Made by a program: the position numbers and the translations under genes. A stretch of 64,000 bases of DNA from Frigidibacter sp037095735 (GTDB taxonomy: Bacteria; Pseudomonadota; Alphaproteobacteria; Rhodobacterales; Rhodobacteraceae): NCBI RefSeq assembly GCF_037095735.1, contig NZ_JBAWKD010000003.1, positions 310,001 through 374,000 of the forward strand, given 5' to 3'. Below, one piece after another: positions 43,492-50,228 of the stretch (its first letter is position 1; each line of letters starts with the position of its first letter). The notes below the pieces were generated by a model. That model was not told where the DNA came from. It searched no databases and saw only the letters and a program-made list of their open reading frames with translations.

Positions 43492-43899
43492 TCAGAGCTC
43501 GATCCGGGCCCGGAAGGTCAGGTCGATGCGGCGGGCCTGGCCGGTCTCGACCCGGCGCGCGCGCGATTGCAGGAACCACAGGCTGACCAACCGGCCGCGC
43601 GCCAGCGCCAGCGCCGCATTGTCGAGCCGGTCCGAGATCGCCACCGCAACCTCCTTCGCCAGCGAGAATCCGGCCTCGTCGGTGACGACGCTGACGGTGA
43701 AATCGTGGCGCGCGCCGGGGCCCGAGCGGTCGGCGGCCTCGCGCACGTCCTCGGGGCCGAGCGAGACATAGGTGCCGGTCACCGTCGCGGGCGGCACGGC
43801 GTCGAAGATCCGGGTCCCGACCAGCGCCGCAAGGGCCGGGTCGGCGGCCAGATGCTGATAGACCGCGGCCTGCAGCGCGGCAGATGCGCCAAGGCTCAT
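43492..43899 (-). CDS. orfg8: GTA tail terminator/completion protein g8 (DUF3168)
   Basis: This 135-residue DUF3168 protein has the signature AAVYQHLAADPALAALVGTRIFDAVPP...YVSLGPEDVREAADRSGPGARHDFTVSVVTDEAG. It caps the tail tube where it joins the head. It overlaps the g7 stop with an ATGA-like arrangement (43896-43899). The gene order g6-g7-g8 is that of GTA and siphophage necks. Codon use matches neighbouring genes. Confidence 0.93.
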   Translation of the reverse strand: MSLGASAALQAAVYQHLAADPALAALVGTRIFDAVPPATVTGTYVSLGPEDVREAADRSGPGARHDFTVSVVTDEAGFSLAKEVAVAISDRLDNAALALARGRLVSLWFLQSRARRVETGQARRIDLTFRARIEL

Positions 43900-44240
43900 G
43901 CCGGCACCTCCTCGCGCGCAAAGCAGGTCAGGTAGCGGCCCAACCCATCGGCCTCGGTCACCGCGAGGATCCGGAAGATCCGCGCGCCTTCGCGGAAGCG
44001 CTGGTCGGCCCGCGGGCGCGAGGGGGCGCCGGGCGGCGCACCGCGCACCGTGATCCGGTAGCCGGTGGTCGAGAGCGTCACGAACTCGCCCGCCCGCTCG
44101 CTGCCACGCTCGGACACCACCTCGGCCCAGAGCGTGCCGAGCGCCACCCAGGCCAGTCGCTGGCCGCCGGAATTGTCATTGCTCCGCACCGCCTCTTCAA
44201 GCGTCAGCGGCCGGTTCAGAAGCGGCGCCCGCGCCATCAC
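43896..44240 (-). CDS. orfg7: GTA head closure (stopper) protein g7
   Basis: This 114-residue protein belongs to the phage head-tail joining (SPP1 gp16-like) group. RAPLLNRPLTLEEAVRSNDNSGGQRLAWVALGTLWAEVVSERGSER contains the beta-strand W-A-x-V core, and EFVTLSTTGYRITVRG the next strands. It seals the neck below the connector. It overlaps g6 by 4 nt and g8 by 4 nt. Confidence 0.9.
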   Translation of the reverse strand: MMARAPLLNRPLTLEEAVRSNDNSGGQRLAWVALGTLWAEVVSERGSERAGEFVTLSTTGYRITVRGAPPGAPSRPRADQRFREGARIFRILAVTEADGLGRYLTCFAREEVPA

Positions 44241-44848
44241 GCGCCCTCCCGCCCGGCCAGAAGCCGGACCGTGCGCCAGCGCTCGATCAGCCCCTGCACC
44301 CCGAAGGACATCGTGGCCCCTTCGGCAAAGCCGCCCTCGTGGCGCGCCTCGTGATATTGCGCGGCCAGCAGGAACACCGCCTGCTGCAGATCGGCCGGCA
44401 CCGCCGCCCAGTCGGGCCCGAAACCGGCGGTGAAGGCGATCTCGACCGCGCCGCCGCAGGGCACCGCCGGCAGATAGCCCGTGCCCTTCGCCGCCAGCCG
44501 CGGGCGGTGCAGGTCGCGGATCAGCCGCCAGCGCGAGGGATCGATCACCACCGCCTCCTCCCCGGCATCGAGCACGGTGACAGAGGCCACCGCGGTCACC
44601 GGCGCCACCGGCAGCGCCTGTTCGGCGCCCTCGCCCCGCCAGGCGGTCAGGCGCAGCAGGAAATCGCGCGCCAGCAGCACCTTGCCGGTGCGCCCCTCGA
44701 TCGCCGCCAGCGCCGCGCGCAGATGCGCTTCCAGAAGCCCGTCCTGCAGCGTCTCGTCCGCAAGCCCGGTCCCGAGCCGCAGATGCGCGCGGAACGCGGC
44801 CACCGGCAGCGCCTCGGCCGCGACCGTGGTGGTTTCGGTCAGCAACAT
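44237..44848 (-). CDS. orfg6: GTA head-tail adaptor g6
   Basis: This 203-residue phage gp6/HK97 connector-like protein has the signatures VAAFRAHLRLGTGLADETLQDGLLEAHLRAALAAIEGRTGKVL, and FTAGFGPDWAAVPADLQQAVFLLAAQYHEAR, the helical pair that inserts under the portal. It connects portal and stopper. It is 85 nt downstream of the capsid gene, beyond a perfect hairpin. Start at 44848: MLLTETTTVAAEALPVAAF. Confidence 0.91.
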   Translation of the reverse strand: MLLTETTTVAAEALPVAAFRAHLRLGTGLADETLQDGLLEAHLRAALAAIEGRTGKVLLARDFLLRLTAWRGEGAEQALPVAPVTAVASVTVLDAGEEAVVIDPSRWRLIRDLHRPRLAAKGTGYLPAVPCGGAVEIAFTAGFGPDWAAVPADLQQAVFLLAAQYHEARHEGGFAEGATMSFGVQGLIERWRTVRLLAGREGA

Positions 44849-44883
44849 CGCCTGTCCCCCATGCCGTTCGGAAAAGCCCCAGC

Positions 44884-44923
44884 GGGCGCGCGCCGGATTG
44901 CCCCCGCCGCCCGGCGCGCGCCC
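44884..44923 (-). terminator. Strong hairpin behind the capsid gene
   Basis: GGGCGCGCGCCGG (44884-44896) and CCGGCGCGCGCCC (44911-44923) form a perfect 13-bp stem with 14-nt loop, 10 nt after the g5 stop. On the minus strand it is followed by GCTGGGGCTTTTCC. It may act as a partial terminator or 3' end stabiliser. Confidence 0.65.
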
Positions 44924-44933
44924 CTCGCCGCCG

Positions 44934-46115
44934 TCAGCTGACGGCGAATTTCAGCAGCTTGATCGCCGCGAAATCGCTGACATCGCCGCCCACGCGCTTC
45001 GAGGCATAGAACAGCACATGCGGCTTGGCCGAGAACGGGTCGCGCAGGATGCGGATGTCGGGCCGCTCCGCGATGGTGTAGCCGCTCGCGAAGTCGCCGA
45101 AGGCCAGCGCATAGGCATTCGCGCCGATGTCGGGCATATCCTCGGCGATCAGCACCGGATAGCCCATCAGCCGCGCCGGCTCGCCCTCGGCCAGCCCGTC
45201 CGACCACAGGAAGCGCCCGTCGGCATCCTTCATCTTGCGCACCGCGCCCGCGGTCTTCGAATTCATCACGAAGGCGCCGTTGGCGCGGTACTCGGCGTTC
45301 AGCGCATAGACCAGGTCGACGATCGCGTCGGAGGCGTTCGAGGTGGCGAAATCGCCCGCCGCCCCGGTCGCCACATAACCCAGCGATCCCCAGGCCCAGC
45401 TGGCATTGGCCACCGCCGGATGGGCAAGGAAGCCCTTCGGCTTGTCGATGCCATCGCCCGAGACGAAGGCCGCCCCCTCGGCGCGCGAGAATTTCTCGGC
45501 GATGCGCGCGGCCAGCCAGCCCTCGATGTCGAAGGCGGAATCGTCCAGCAGCCGCTGGCTGGCCTTCGGCATCGCCGACAGCTCGTAGAGCGGGATCGAG
45601 ATCCGCTCGATCAGCGGCGTCGCGGTCTCGGTCAGGGCCGCGGTCTCGGTCGCCCAGCCGGCGCCCAGATCGGTGCGGTCGATCAGCACGTCGAAGCTGG
45701 TGGCCTCGACATTGACCACGCTCGCCAGCCGGCGCAGCGAGGCGGTCGAGCGCAGGACCGAGCGGATGGTCTCCGAGGTCTGCGGGTCGACCAGATAGCC
45801 GCCGTCGGCCGCCACCGCGGTGGTCATGCCCTTGCCCTCGAGCACGAGGCCGCGCAGGCCGTCGTCATCGCCCGAGCGCAGATAGGCGCCGAAGGCCTTC
45901 AGGTGCAGCGGCTCCTCGGCCACGGCGGCGGACAGCGCCGGGCGGCGCGGGGGGGTGCTCTTGCGATCCAGCATGGTCAGTCGCTCGTCCTGTTGTTTGA
46001 GCCGCGTTTCGATCCCGTCGCGGAAGGCGCCGAAGGCCGAGAGGAACCCCGCCATCGCCGCGCCCGCACGTTCCACAGCCGGGGCATCGGCCCCGGTCGC
46101 ACCGTCATCCGTCAT
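44934..46115 (-). CDS. orfg5: GTA major capsid protein g5 (HK97 fold)
   Basis: This 393-residue HK97-fold capsid protein carries an N-terminal helical scaffold-like delta region (about residues 1-100, coiled). The mature core begins near GFGAYLRSGD-like sequences: LKAFGAYLRSGDDDGLRGLVLEGKGM, PQTSETIRSVLRSTASLRRLASVV, LSAMPKASQRLLDDSAFDIEGWLAARIAEKFSRAEGAAFVSGDG and YPVLIAEDMPDIG. It forms the small T=3 oblate head. It overlaps g4 by 11 nt. Cleavage by g4 would release the delta region. Confidence 0.96.
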   Translation of the reverse strand: MTDDGATGADAPAVERAGAAMAGFLSAFGAFRDGIETRLKQQDERLTMLDRKSTPPRRPALSAAVAEEPLHLKAFGAYLRSGDDDGLRGLVLEGKGMTTAVAADGGYLVDPQTSETIRSVLRSTASLRRLASVVNVEATSFDVLIDRTDLGAGWATETAALTETATPLIERISIPLYELSAMPKASQRLLDDSAFDIEGWLAARIAEKFSRAEGAAFVSGDGIDKPKGFLAHPAVANASWAWGSLGYVATGAAGDFATSNASDAIVDLVYALNAEYRANGAFVMNSKTAGAVRKMKDADGRFLWSDGLAEGEPARLMGYPVLIAEDMPDIGANAYALAFGDFASGYTIAERPDIRILRDPFSAKPHVLFYASKRVGGDVSDFAAIKLLKFAVS

Positions 46116-46686
46116 GTCGTGCTCCCTCTTGCGGGCCCTGCGCGACCAGCGCCGCGCGCCCCCGTTCCAGAACCGCGGCCAGCGCCGCCCAGCCGTCCTC
46201 GGGTGCGGCGGCCTTGGCCGCGACCCGCGCCTCGCCCAGCATCGGGAAGGTGACGAGCGAGATTTCCCACAGGTCGATCTCGACCAGCCGCCGCCCCCGC
46301 CCCTCGGCGGTGGAGGCGACGGTGCGATAGCCGATCGACAGCCCGTCGAGCGCGCCGGCCTTCACCAGCGCCGCCGCCTCGCGGCCCCGCGCGACGGCGT
46401 CGAGCAGCCGGCCGCGGACGCGCAGCCCGCGCGCATCCTCGACCACCTCGTCCCAGACGCCGATCGGCTGGAGGGGGTCATGCTGCCAGAGCATCTTCAC
46501 CCGGCCCCCGCGCTGCGCCATCCGCGAAAGCGAGGCGCGGTAGGCCCCCGCCGCCACCACATCGCCGCCGCGATCGGGTACCCCGAAGAGCGAGGCGTAG
46601 CCCTCGATCACCGCGCCCTCCGCGACCAGCTCGTCACCCAGCCGCAACCCCGCGCCGGCGCCCAGGAATTTCCGTTCCAGCTCCAT
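46105..46686 (-). CDS. orfg4: GTA prohead protease g4
   Basis: This 193-residue HK97-type prohead serine protease (U35) shows EGYASLFGVPDRGGDVVAAGAYRASL, KMLWQHDPLQPIGVWDEVVED with the catalytic His, GALDGLSIGYRTV with the nucleophile Ser, and EIDLWEISLVTFPMLGEARV. It cleaves the capsid N-terminus during head maturation. The ATG at 46686 (MELERKFLGAG) overlaps the g3.5 stop; the longer frame has no support. It overlaps g5 at its end. Confidence 0.94.
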   Translation of the reverse strand: MELERKFLGAGAGLRLGDELVAEGAVIEGYASLFGVPDRGGDVVAAGAYRASLSRMAQRGGRVKMLWQHDPLQPIGVWDEVVEDARGLRVRGRLLDAVARGREAAALVKAGALDGLSIGYRTVASTAEGRGRRLVEIDLWEISLVTFPMLGEARVAAKAAAPEDGWAALAAVLERGRAALVAQGPQEGARHDG

Positions 46687-46931
46687 CAGAGCCCCCCTTT
46701 TCCGGGCGCGAGGTCCAGAAGCGACTGCACCCCCTGCACCAGCACCACGGCGACCACGCCGTAGACGGTGACCCAAAGCCGCCGCTCCAGCCGCTCGATC
46801 AGCGTCTCGATCCGTTCCAGCCGGCGCTCGACGGCGGCGAACTGGATCTCCATGATCCGCTCGGTCGCCTCGAACCGCTGCTCGTGCACCTCGAAGGGCG
46901 CCTTGAGATAGCGCGATCCCCCCTCCATCAC
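46686..46931 (-). CDS. orfg3.5: GTA membrane-associated small protein g3.5
   Basis: This 81-residue protein has a central coiled-coil segment (HEQRFEATERIMEIQFAAVERRLERIETLIERLERRLW) and one C-terminal hydrophobic helix (VTVYGVVAVVLVQGVQSLLDL). Such small head-region proteins are conserved between portal and protease in GTAs. Its role is not clear; a membrane anchor in assembly or a pinholin-like task is possible. The start is 46931 or the next ATG at 46928. It is 5 nt after g3 and overlaps g4. Confidence 0.8.
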   Translation of the reverse strand: MMEGGSRYLKAPFEVHEQRFEATERIMEIQFAAVERRLERIETLIERLERRLWVTVYGVVAVVLVQGVQSLLDLAPGKGGL

Positions 46932-46935
46932 CGGC

Positions 46936-48129
46936 TCACTCCGCCGCCGGGGGCAGGCCCAGAAGCACGCGCTTCTCGGCCGCGGTCAGGAACAGCGCCT
47001 CGCCGATGCGGCGCCACTCGCGGTCGCGCTCCTCGGCCAGCGCCGGGATCCGGTCGGGATCGGGGGCCAGGTCGATCGCCGCCCCCCAAGTCCCCAGCCA
47101 ATGCGCCAGCGCCGCCAGCACGCGGGACGCCAGCGGCAGCACCGTCAGGCGGTAGAAGGCCCGGTGCGCCTCGGCGTAATTGGCATAGGTCGCATCGCCC
47201 GGGATCCCCAGCAGCATCGGCGGCACCCCGAAGGCCAGCGCGATCTCGCGCGCGGCCGCCAGCTTCGTCTCGTGGAACTCCATGTCCGAGGGCGAGAATC
47301 CCATCGGCTTCCAGTCGAGCCCGCCCTCCAGCAGCATCGGCCGCCCGGCATTGCGCGCGCCCTGGTGATGCAGCTCCATCTCGCTCACCAGCCGGTCGTA
47401 CTGCTCGGGGCTCAGATGCCCGGTGCCGTCCGGCCCGCCATAAACGATCGCGCCCGAGGGCCGCGCGGCATTGTCGAGCAGCGCCTTCGACCAGGCGCTC
47501 GCGGCATTGTGCACCTCGACCGCCACCGCAGCCGCCTGCATCGGCGAAAGCCCATAGTGATCGTCCGCCGGATGGAAGCTGCGGATATGGCAGATCGGGT
47601 CGGGACTGCCGCCCATGTCGAAGCGATGCACCCGCCCACCCACGGTATAGTCGCAGGCCACCGGCCAGCCATCCGCCCCCGGCACCAGCGACACCCGGTC
47701 CGAGCGCAGCACATGCAGCTCGACCGGCAGCCCGGCACCCGGCTCGCCCACCGCCTCGACATAGGCGTTGCCGGTCAGCAGAAGCTGGCCGAACAGCGCC
47801 TCTAGGAACTCGGCCCGCCCCTGGCCCGCGTTCGGCCGCGCCAGAAGCGCCAGCGCCGGATGCTCGACCAGCCGCGCAGCCCCGGGGCCCCCGCAATCGC
47901 GCGCCAGCACCGGCAGCGCCGCCGCCGCCTCGGCGATCAGCCGGACAGAGCGGAAGCCTATCGGATTGCCGGTGAAGCCGGCGCGCGTCAGGCTGGCTGC
48001 GTCGCGCGGCCCCCAGACCGCCCGCCCACTGAGACTGCGCGCGATCACCCGACCGGTGGCCGAGGCCTTCTGCTCGGGCGCGCCCGCGCCCTCCCCGCCG
48101 CGCCCGCGACGGAAGATCCCGAATGCCAT
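46936..48129 (-). CDS. orfg3: GTA portal protein g3
   Basis: This 397-residue HK97-type portal forms the dodecameric DNA entry ring. Signatures are NPIGFRSVRLIAEAAAALPVL, HPALALLARPNAGQGRAEFLEALFGQLLLTGNAYVEAV, ADDHYGLSPMQAAAVAVEVHNAASAWSKALLDNAARPSGAI, and ALAFGVPPMLLGIPGDATYANYAEAHRAFYRLTVLPL. The ATG at 48129 (MAFGIFRRG) is right; the longer frame upstream merely translates a dispersed repeat. It follows g2 with a repeat copy in the gap. Confidence 0.95.
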   Translation of the reverse strand: MAFGIFRRGRGGEGAGAPEQKASATGRVIARSLSGRAVWGPRDAASLTRAGFTGNPIGFRSVRLIAEAAAALPVLARDCGGPGAARLVEHPALALLARPNAGQGRAEFLEALFGQLLLTGNAYVEAVGEPGAGLPVELHVLRSDRVSLVPGADGWPVACDYTVGGRVHRFDMGGSPDPICHIRSFHPADDHYGLSPMQAAAVAVEVHNAASAWSKALLDNAARPSGAIVYGGPDGTGHLSPEQYDRLVSEMELHHQGARNAGRPMLLEGGLDWKPMGFSPSDMEFHETKLAAAREIALAFGVPPMLLGIPGDATYANYAEAHRAFYRLTVLPLASRVLAALAHWLGTWGAAIDLAPDPDRIPALAEERDREWRRIGEALFLTAAEKRVLLGLPPAAE

Positions 48130-48156
48130 GTCGCTCTCCAGAAATCCGTGACAAGG

Positions 48157-48271
48157 CCGGGGGCGCTGCCCCCGGACCCCCGGGATATTTCCGCCAATGC
48201 GAAAGCCCGTTCGCATTGGTCAAAATATCCCGGGGGGAGGCTCCGTGAGGAGCCGGGGGGCAGCGCCCCCC
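48157..48271. repeat. Composite dispersed repeat copies 6 and 7 between GTA g2 and g3
   Basis: CCGGGGGC/GCCCCCGG hairpin (48157-48175), core CCCCCGGGATATTT (48177-48190), CGCCAATGCGAAAG arm, mirror arm TTCGCATTGG, inverted core AAAATATCCCGGGGGG (48222-48237) and GGGGGGC/GCCCCCC hairpin (48255-48271). It fills the gap between the large terminase and portal genes. Confidence 0.88.
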
Positions 48272-48281
48272 CTTCATCGCT

Positions 48282-49700
48282 TCAGATCCCGCGCACCCGC
48301 GGGTCGCCCTGCCGCCCGCCCGCGTCGAACAGCAGCTCCTGCACCGCCCAGACCAGCGCATCGACCCGGTCGGGCGAGCCCTTGCCCTGATAGCCGTGCC
48401 GCGCCATCCGGCACATCTGCTCTTCCAGCCGCGAGAGCCCGCGCAGGTGCCGCACCCGGCCCTGTTCATAAAGCGCCGCCACCGGCTCGGCCCGCGCGGC
48501 CTTGCCGACCGCAGCACGCACCGCGCGGTAGGGCACATGCGCATCGACCTGGCGGATCATCGTCTCGACCATGTCGCCGCCCTGGTTCACCTCGGCCACC
48601 AGCCGCGCCGCGCCATGCCGCCGCGCCGCCGCCACCGCGGCGTCGGCCCAAGCCCGCGGACCCGCCGCCGACAGCGAGGCATCCTCGAGCACCCAGATCC
48701 GCCAGTCCTGCGGCGCCGCCCCCCGGATCTCGACCCCCGCGACCACGATCCCGCAGGCGTCCGAGCTGGTCTTGCCCGAGGCCGGCGGGTCCACCGCCAC
48801 CACGATCCGGTCGAGCCGCGGCGGTGTCTCGGCCCGCGCGGCCTCGAGCATCTCGGTGGTCCAGAGCGCGCCCTCGACATCCTCGATCAGCTCGCCCTGC
48901 AGCTCCTGCCGGCCCAGCCGCGTGCCGCCATAGCGCGCCTCGACCTCGGCCAGGAACGAGGCCGCCAGATGCGCCCGGTTCGCCTCGGTCGGCGCATGGG
49001 TCGTCACCGTCGAGGGGTTGCGCAGCACCGCCTTCAGCACGTCGACATTCTTCGGCGTCGTCGTCACCACCTGCTGCGGATGGGGCCCAAGGCGCAGAGC
49101 GAACTGCAGCATGTCCCAGGCCTCGGCCCCCTTCTTCCATTTCGCCAGCTCGTCGACCCAGGCCGCGTCGAACTGCGGCCCGCGCAGCGCATCGGGCTCC
49201 TGCGCCGAATGCACCGTCGCCACCGCGCCATTCGGCCAGACCAGCCGCCGCCGCGTCGCCTCCCAGGCCGGGCGGCGGTCGGGGGGCGAGCAGGCGAGGA
49301 TCCCGCTGTCGCCGAAGACCATCACGTCGCGGCCCTGGTCATAGGTCTCGGCCAGAAGCGCCACCCGCTTCGCCTGCCCCGGATCGCCGGGCCGCGCGCC
49401 CTCGACCTGCGCCCGCACCCATTCCGCCCCGGCCCGCGTCTTGCCGGCGCCGCGCCCCCCCAGAATGGCCCAGGTCCGCCAAGCGCCTCCGGGCGGCAGC
49501 TGGTGGGGCAGCGCCCAGAACTCGAAGAGCCAGGGCAGCGCCATCAGGCTCGCGTCCGACAGCCCGCCGAGAAACCCCTCGATCTCATCTTCCGTCGCGC
49601 AGGACAGCCAGGCGGCGCCCGATCTCAGCCCGAGCGGCGTCGAAATCGAGCGTCTGCTCTCGAAGCTGTCCTGCGGCATCCCGTCCAAGCTTCTCGACAC
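48282..49700 (-). CDS. orfg2: GTA large terminase g2
   Basis: This protein of about 472 residues is the packaging motor. The ATPase domain has the Walker A LGGRGAGKTRAGAEWVR, ending FEFWALPHQLPP before it, and the Walker B-like FDAAWVDELAKWK with TTTPKN. The nuclease domain has VVAVDPPASGKTSSDACGIVV and the last acidic cluster GSPDRVDALVWAVQELL. The start is uncertain because the frame overlaps g1. A GTG at 49700 has a strong GGAGGAG 8 nt upstream; an ATG at 49679 or a later codon near 49590 are alternatives. GTA terminases package random host DNA. Confidence 0.92.
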   Translation of the reverse strand: MSRSLDGMPQDSFESRRSISTPLGLRSGAAWLSCATEDEIEGFLGGLSDASLMALPWLFEFWALPHQLPPGGAWRTWAILGGRGAGKTRAGAEWVRAQVEGARPGDPGQAKRVALLAETYDQGRDVMVFGDSGILACSPPDRRPAWEATRRRLVWPNGAVATVHSAQEPDALRGPQFDAAWVDELAKWKKGAEAWDMLQFALRLGPHPQQVVTTTPKNVDVLKAVLRNPSTVTTHAPTEANRAHLAASFLAEVEARYGGTRLGRQELQGELIEDVEGALWTTEMLEAARAETPPRLDRIVVAVDPPASGKTSSDACGIVVAGVEIRGAAPQDWRIWVLEDASLSAAGPRAWADAAVAAARRHGAARLVAEVNQGGDMVETMIRQVDAHVPYRAVRAAVGKAARAEPVAALYEQGRVRHLRGLSRLEEQMCRMARHGYQGKGSPDRVDALVWAVQELLFDAGGRQGDPRVRGI

Positions 49701-49917
49701 GTGACCTCTCCTCCATGGCAAGCTGGAACGCGGCCTTCAGCTCGCGCACCGCGGCCTGGGCCTCGCGGGCCCGGGCCGTGTCTCCCTGCTTGATCTCGCG
49801 CAGCACCGCGAAAAGGCTTCGCGCGGCGTCGTCGTAAAGCTCGGCCGTCTCGGCCAGAAGCGAGCCGGGCAGCGGCAGGTCCCTGCCGCCCCCCGGCCTG
49901 AACACCGGTTCATCCAC
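49585..49917 (-). CDS. orfg1: GTA small terminase g1
   Basis: This 110-residue protein is rich in helices (LLAETAELYDDAARSLFAVLREIKQGDTARAREAQAAVRELKAAFQLAMEERSRVEKL), matching the GTA g1 small terminase as I recall it. It starts DEPVFRPGGGRDLPLPGSLL after a GTG at 49917 with AAGGGGGG upstream. An open frame continues upstream through the leader terminator but lacks similarity, so I chose the GTG. Its end overlaps the g2 frame by up to 116 nt. It is the first gene of the cluster. Confidence 0.82.
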   Translation of the reverse strand: MDEPVFRPGGGRDLPLPGSLLAETAELYDDAARSLFAVLREIKQGDTARAREAQAAVRELKAAFQLAMEERSRVEKLGRDAAGQLREQTLDFDAARAEIGRRLAVLRDGR

Positions 49918-50002
49918 CGGGCACCCCCCTTCAGCGAAGGCAGCCGCGCCCGGCTTCGCCGGAGCGGTCCCCCGCGGTCCCTCGGGTCCGGCGGCCAGGC
50001 AG

Positions 50003-50034
50003 CAAAAAACGGCCTCGGGAAGATCCCGGGCCGT
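50003..50034 (-). terminator. Intrinsic terminator in the GTA leader (possible attenuator)
   Basis: Minus-strand reading gives ACGGCCCGGGA, TCT loop, TCCCGAGGCCGT, then TTTTTT (50008-50003). It is a classical terminator placed downstream of the promoter-like sequence and upstream of g1. Confidence 0.85.
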
Positions 50035-50074
50035 TGCCCTGCCTGCCGAACCCACCATGTCCAGCGTGCCAAAA

Positions 50075-50103
50075 GATATGCCACGGGGCGTTCGCCGGAT
50101 CAA
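50075..50103 (-). promoter_or_regulatory. Candidate GTA promoter
   Basis: TTGATC (50103-50098), 17-nt spacer, CATATC (50080-50075). The predicted start is near 50068, about 150 nt before g1, with the intrinsic terminator inside the leader. Confidence 0.65.
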
Positions 50104-50118
50104 GTTTGTCGCCTTGGG

Positions 50119-50128
50119 GTTGCGCAAC
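50119..50128. promoter_or_regulatory. Palindrome upstream of the GTA promoter
   Basis: GTTGCGCAAC is a perfect 10-bp palindrome, extended by GGG/CCC-like flanks, centred about 55 nt upstream of the predicted start. It is a candidate binding site for a GTA activator such as GafA; this is inference. Confidence 0.5.
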
Positions 50129-50168
50129 ACCCGGCGCGCGAGCCGTTAGGGAATGTTCGCATCTCGAA

Positions 50169-50205
50169 TGAAGAAAGCGCGGCAACCCACCGGATTACCG
50201 CGCTT
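50169..50205. terminator. Terminator between mltG and the GTA cluster
   Basis: AAGCGCGG (50175-50182) pairs with CCGCGCTT (50198-50205); on the minus strand TTTCTTCATT follows. It would stop mltG transcription before the GTA promoter. Confidence 0.85.
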
Positions 50206-50228
50206 CTCGTCTCGAAAAACAGTTAACG

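Noticed and set aside
41263..43935. Plus-strand 890-codon frame opposite GTA g8-g11
   Set aside because: Antisense shadow of the GTA tail genes, His/Arg/Pro-rich.
48130..48216. N-terminal extension of the portal frame
   Set aside because: The extension translates the dispersed repeat and its hairpins; the ATG at 48129 begins the portal domain.
34081..49917. Integrated active prophage
   Set aside because: No integrase, attachment repeats, repressor or replication genes, and the gene set and order match the GTA instead.
49918..50130. N-terminal extension of g1 through the leader terminator
   Set aside because: It has no similarity to g1 and overlaps a terminator and promoter-like sequence; GTG at 49917 has a ribosome site.
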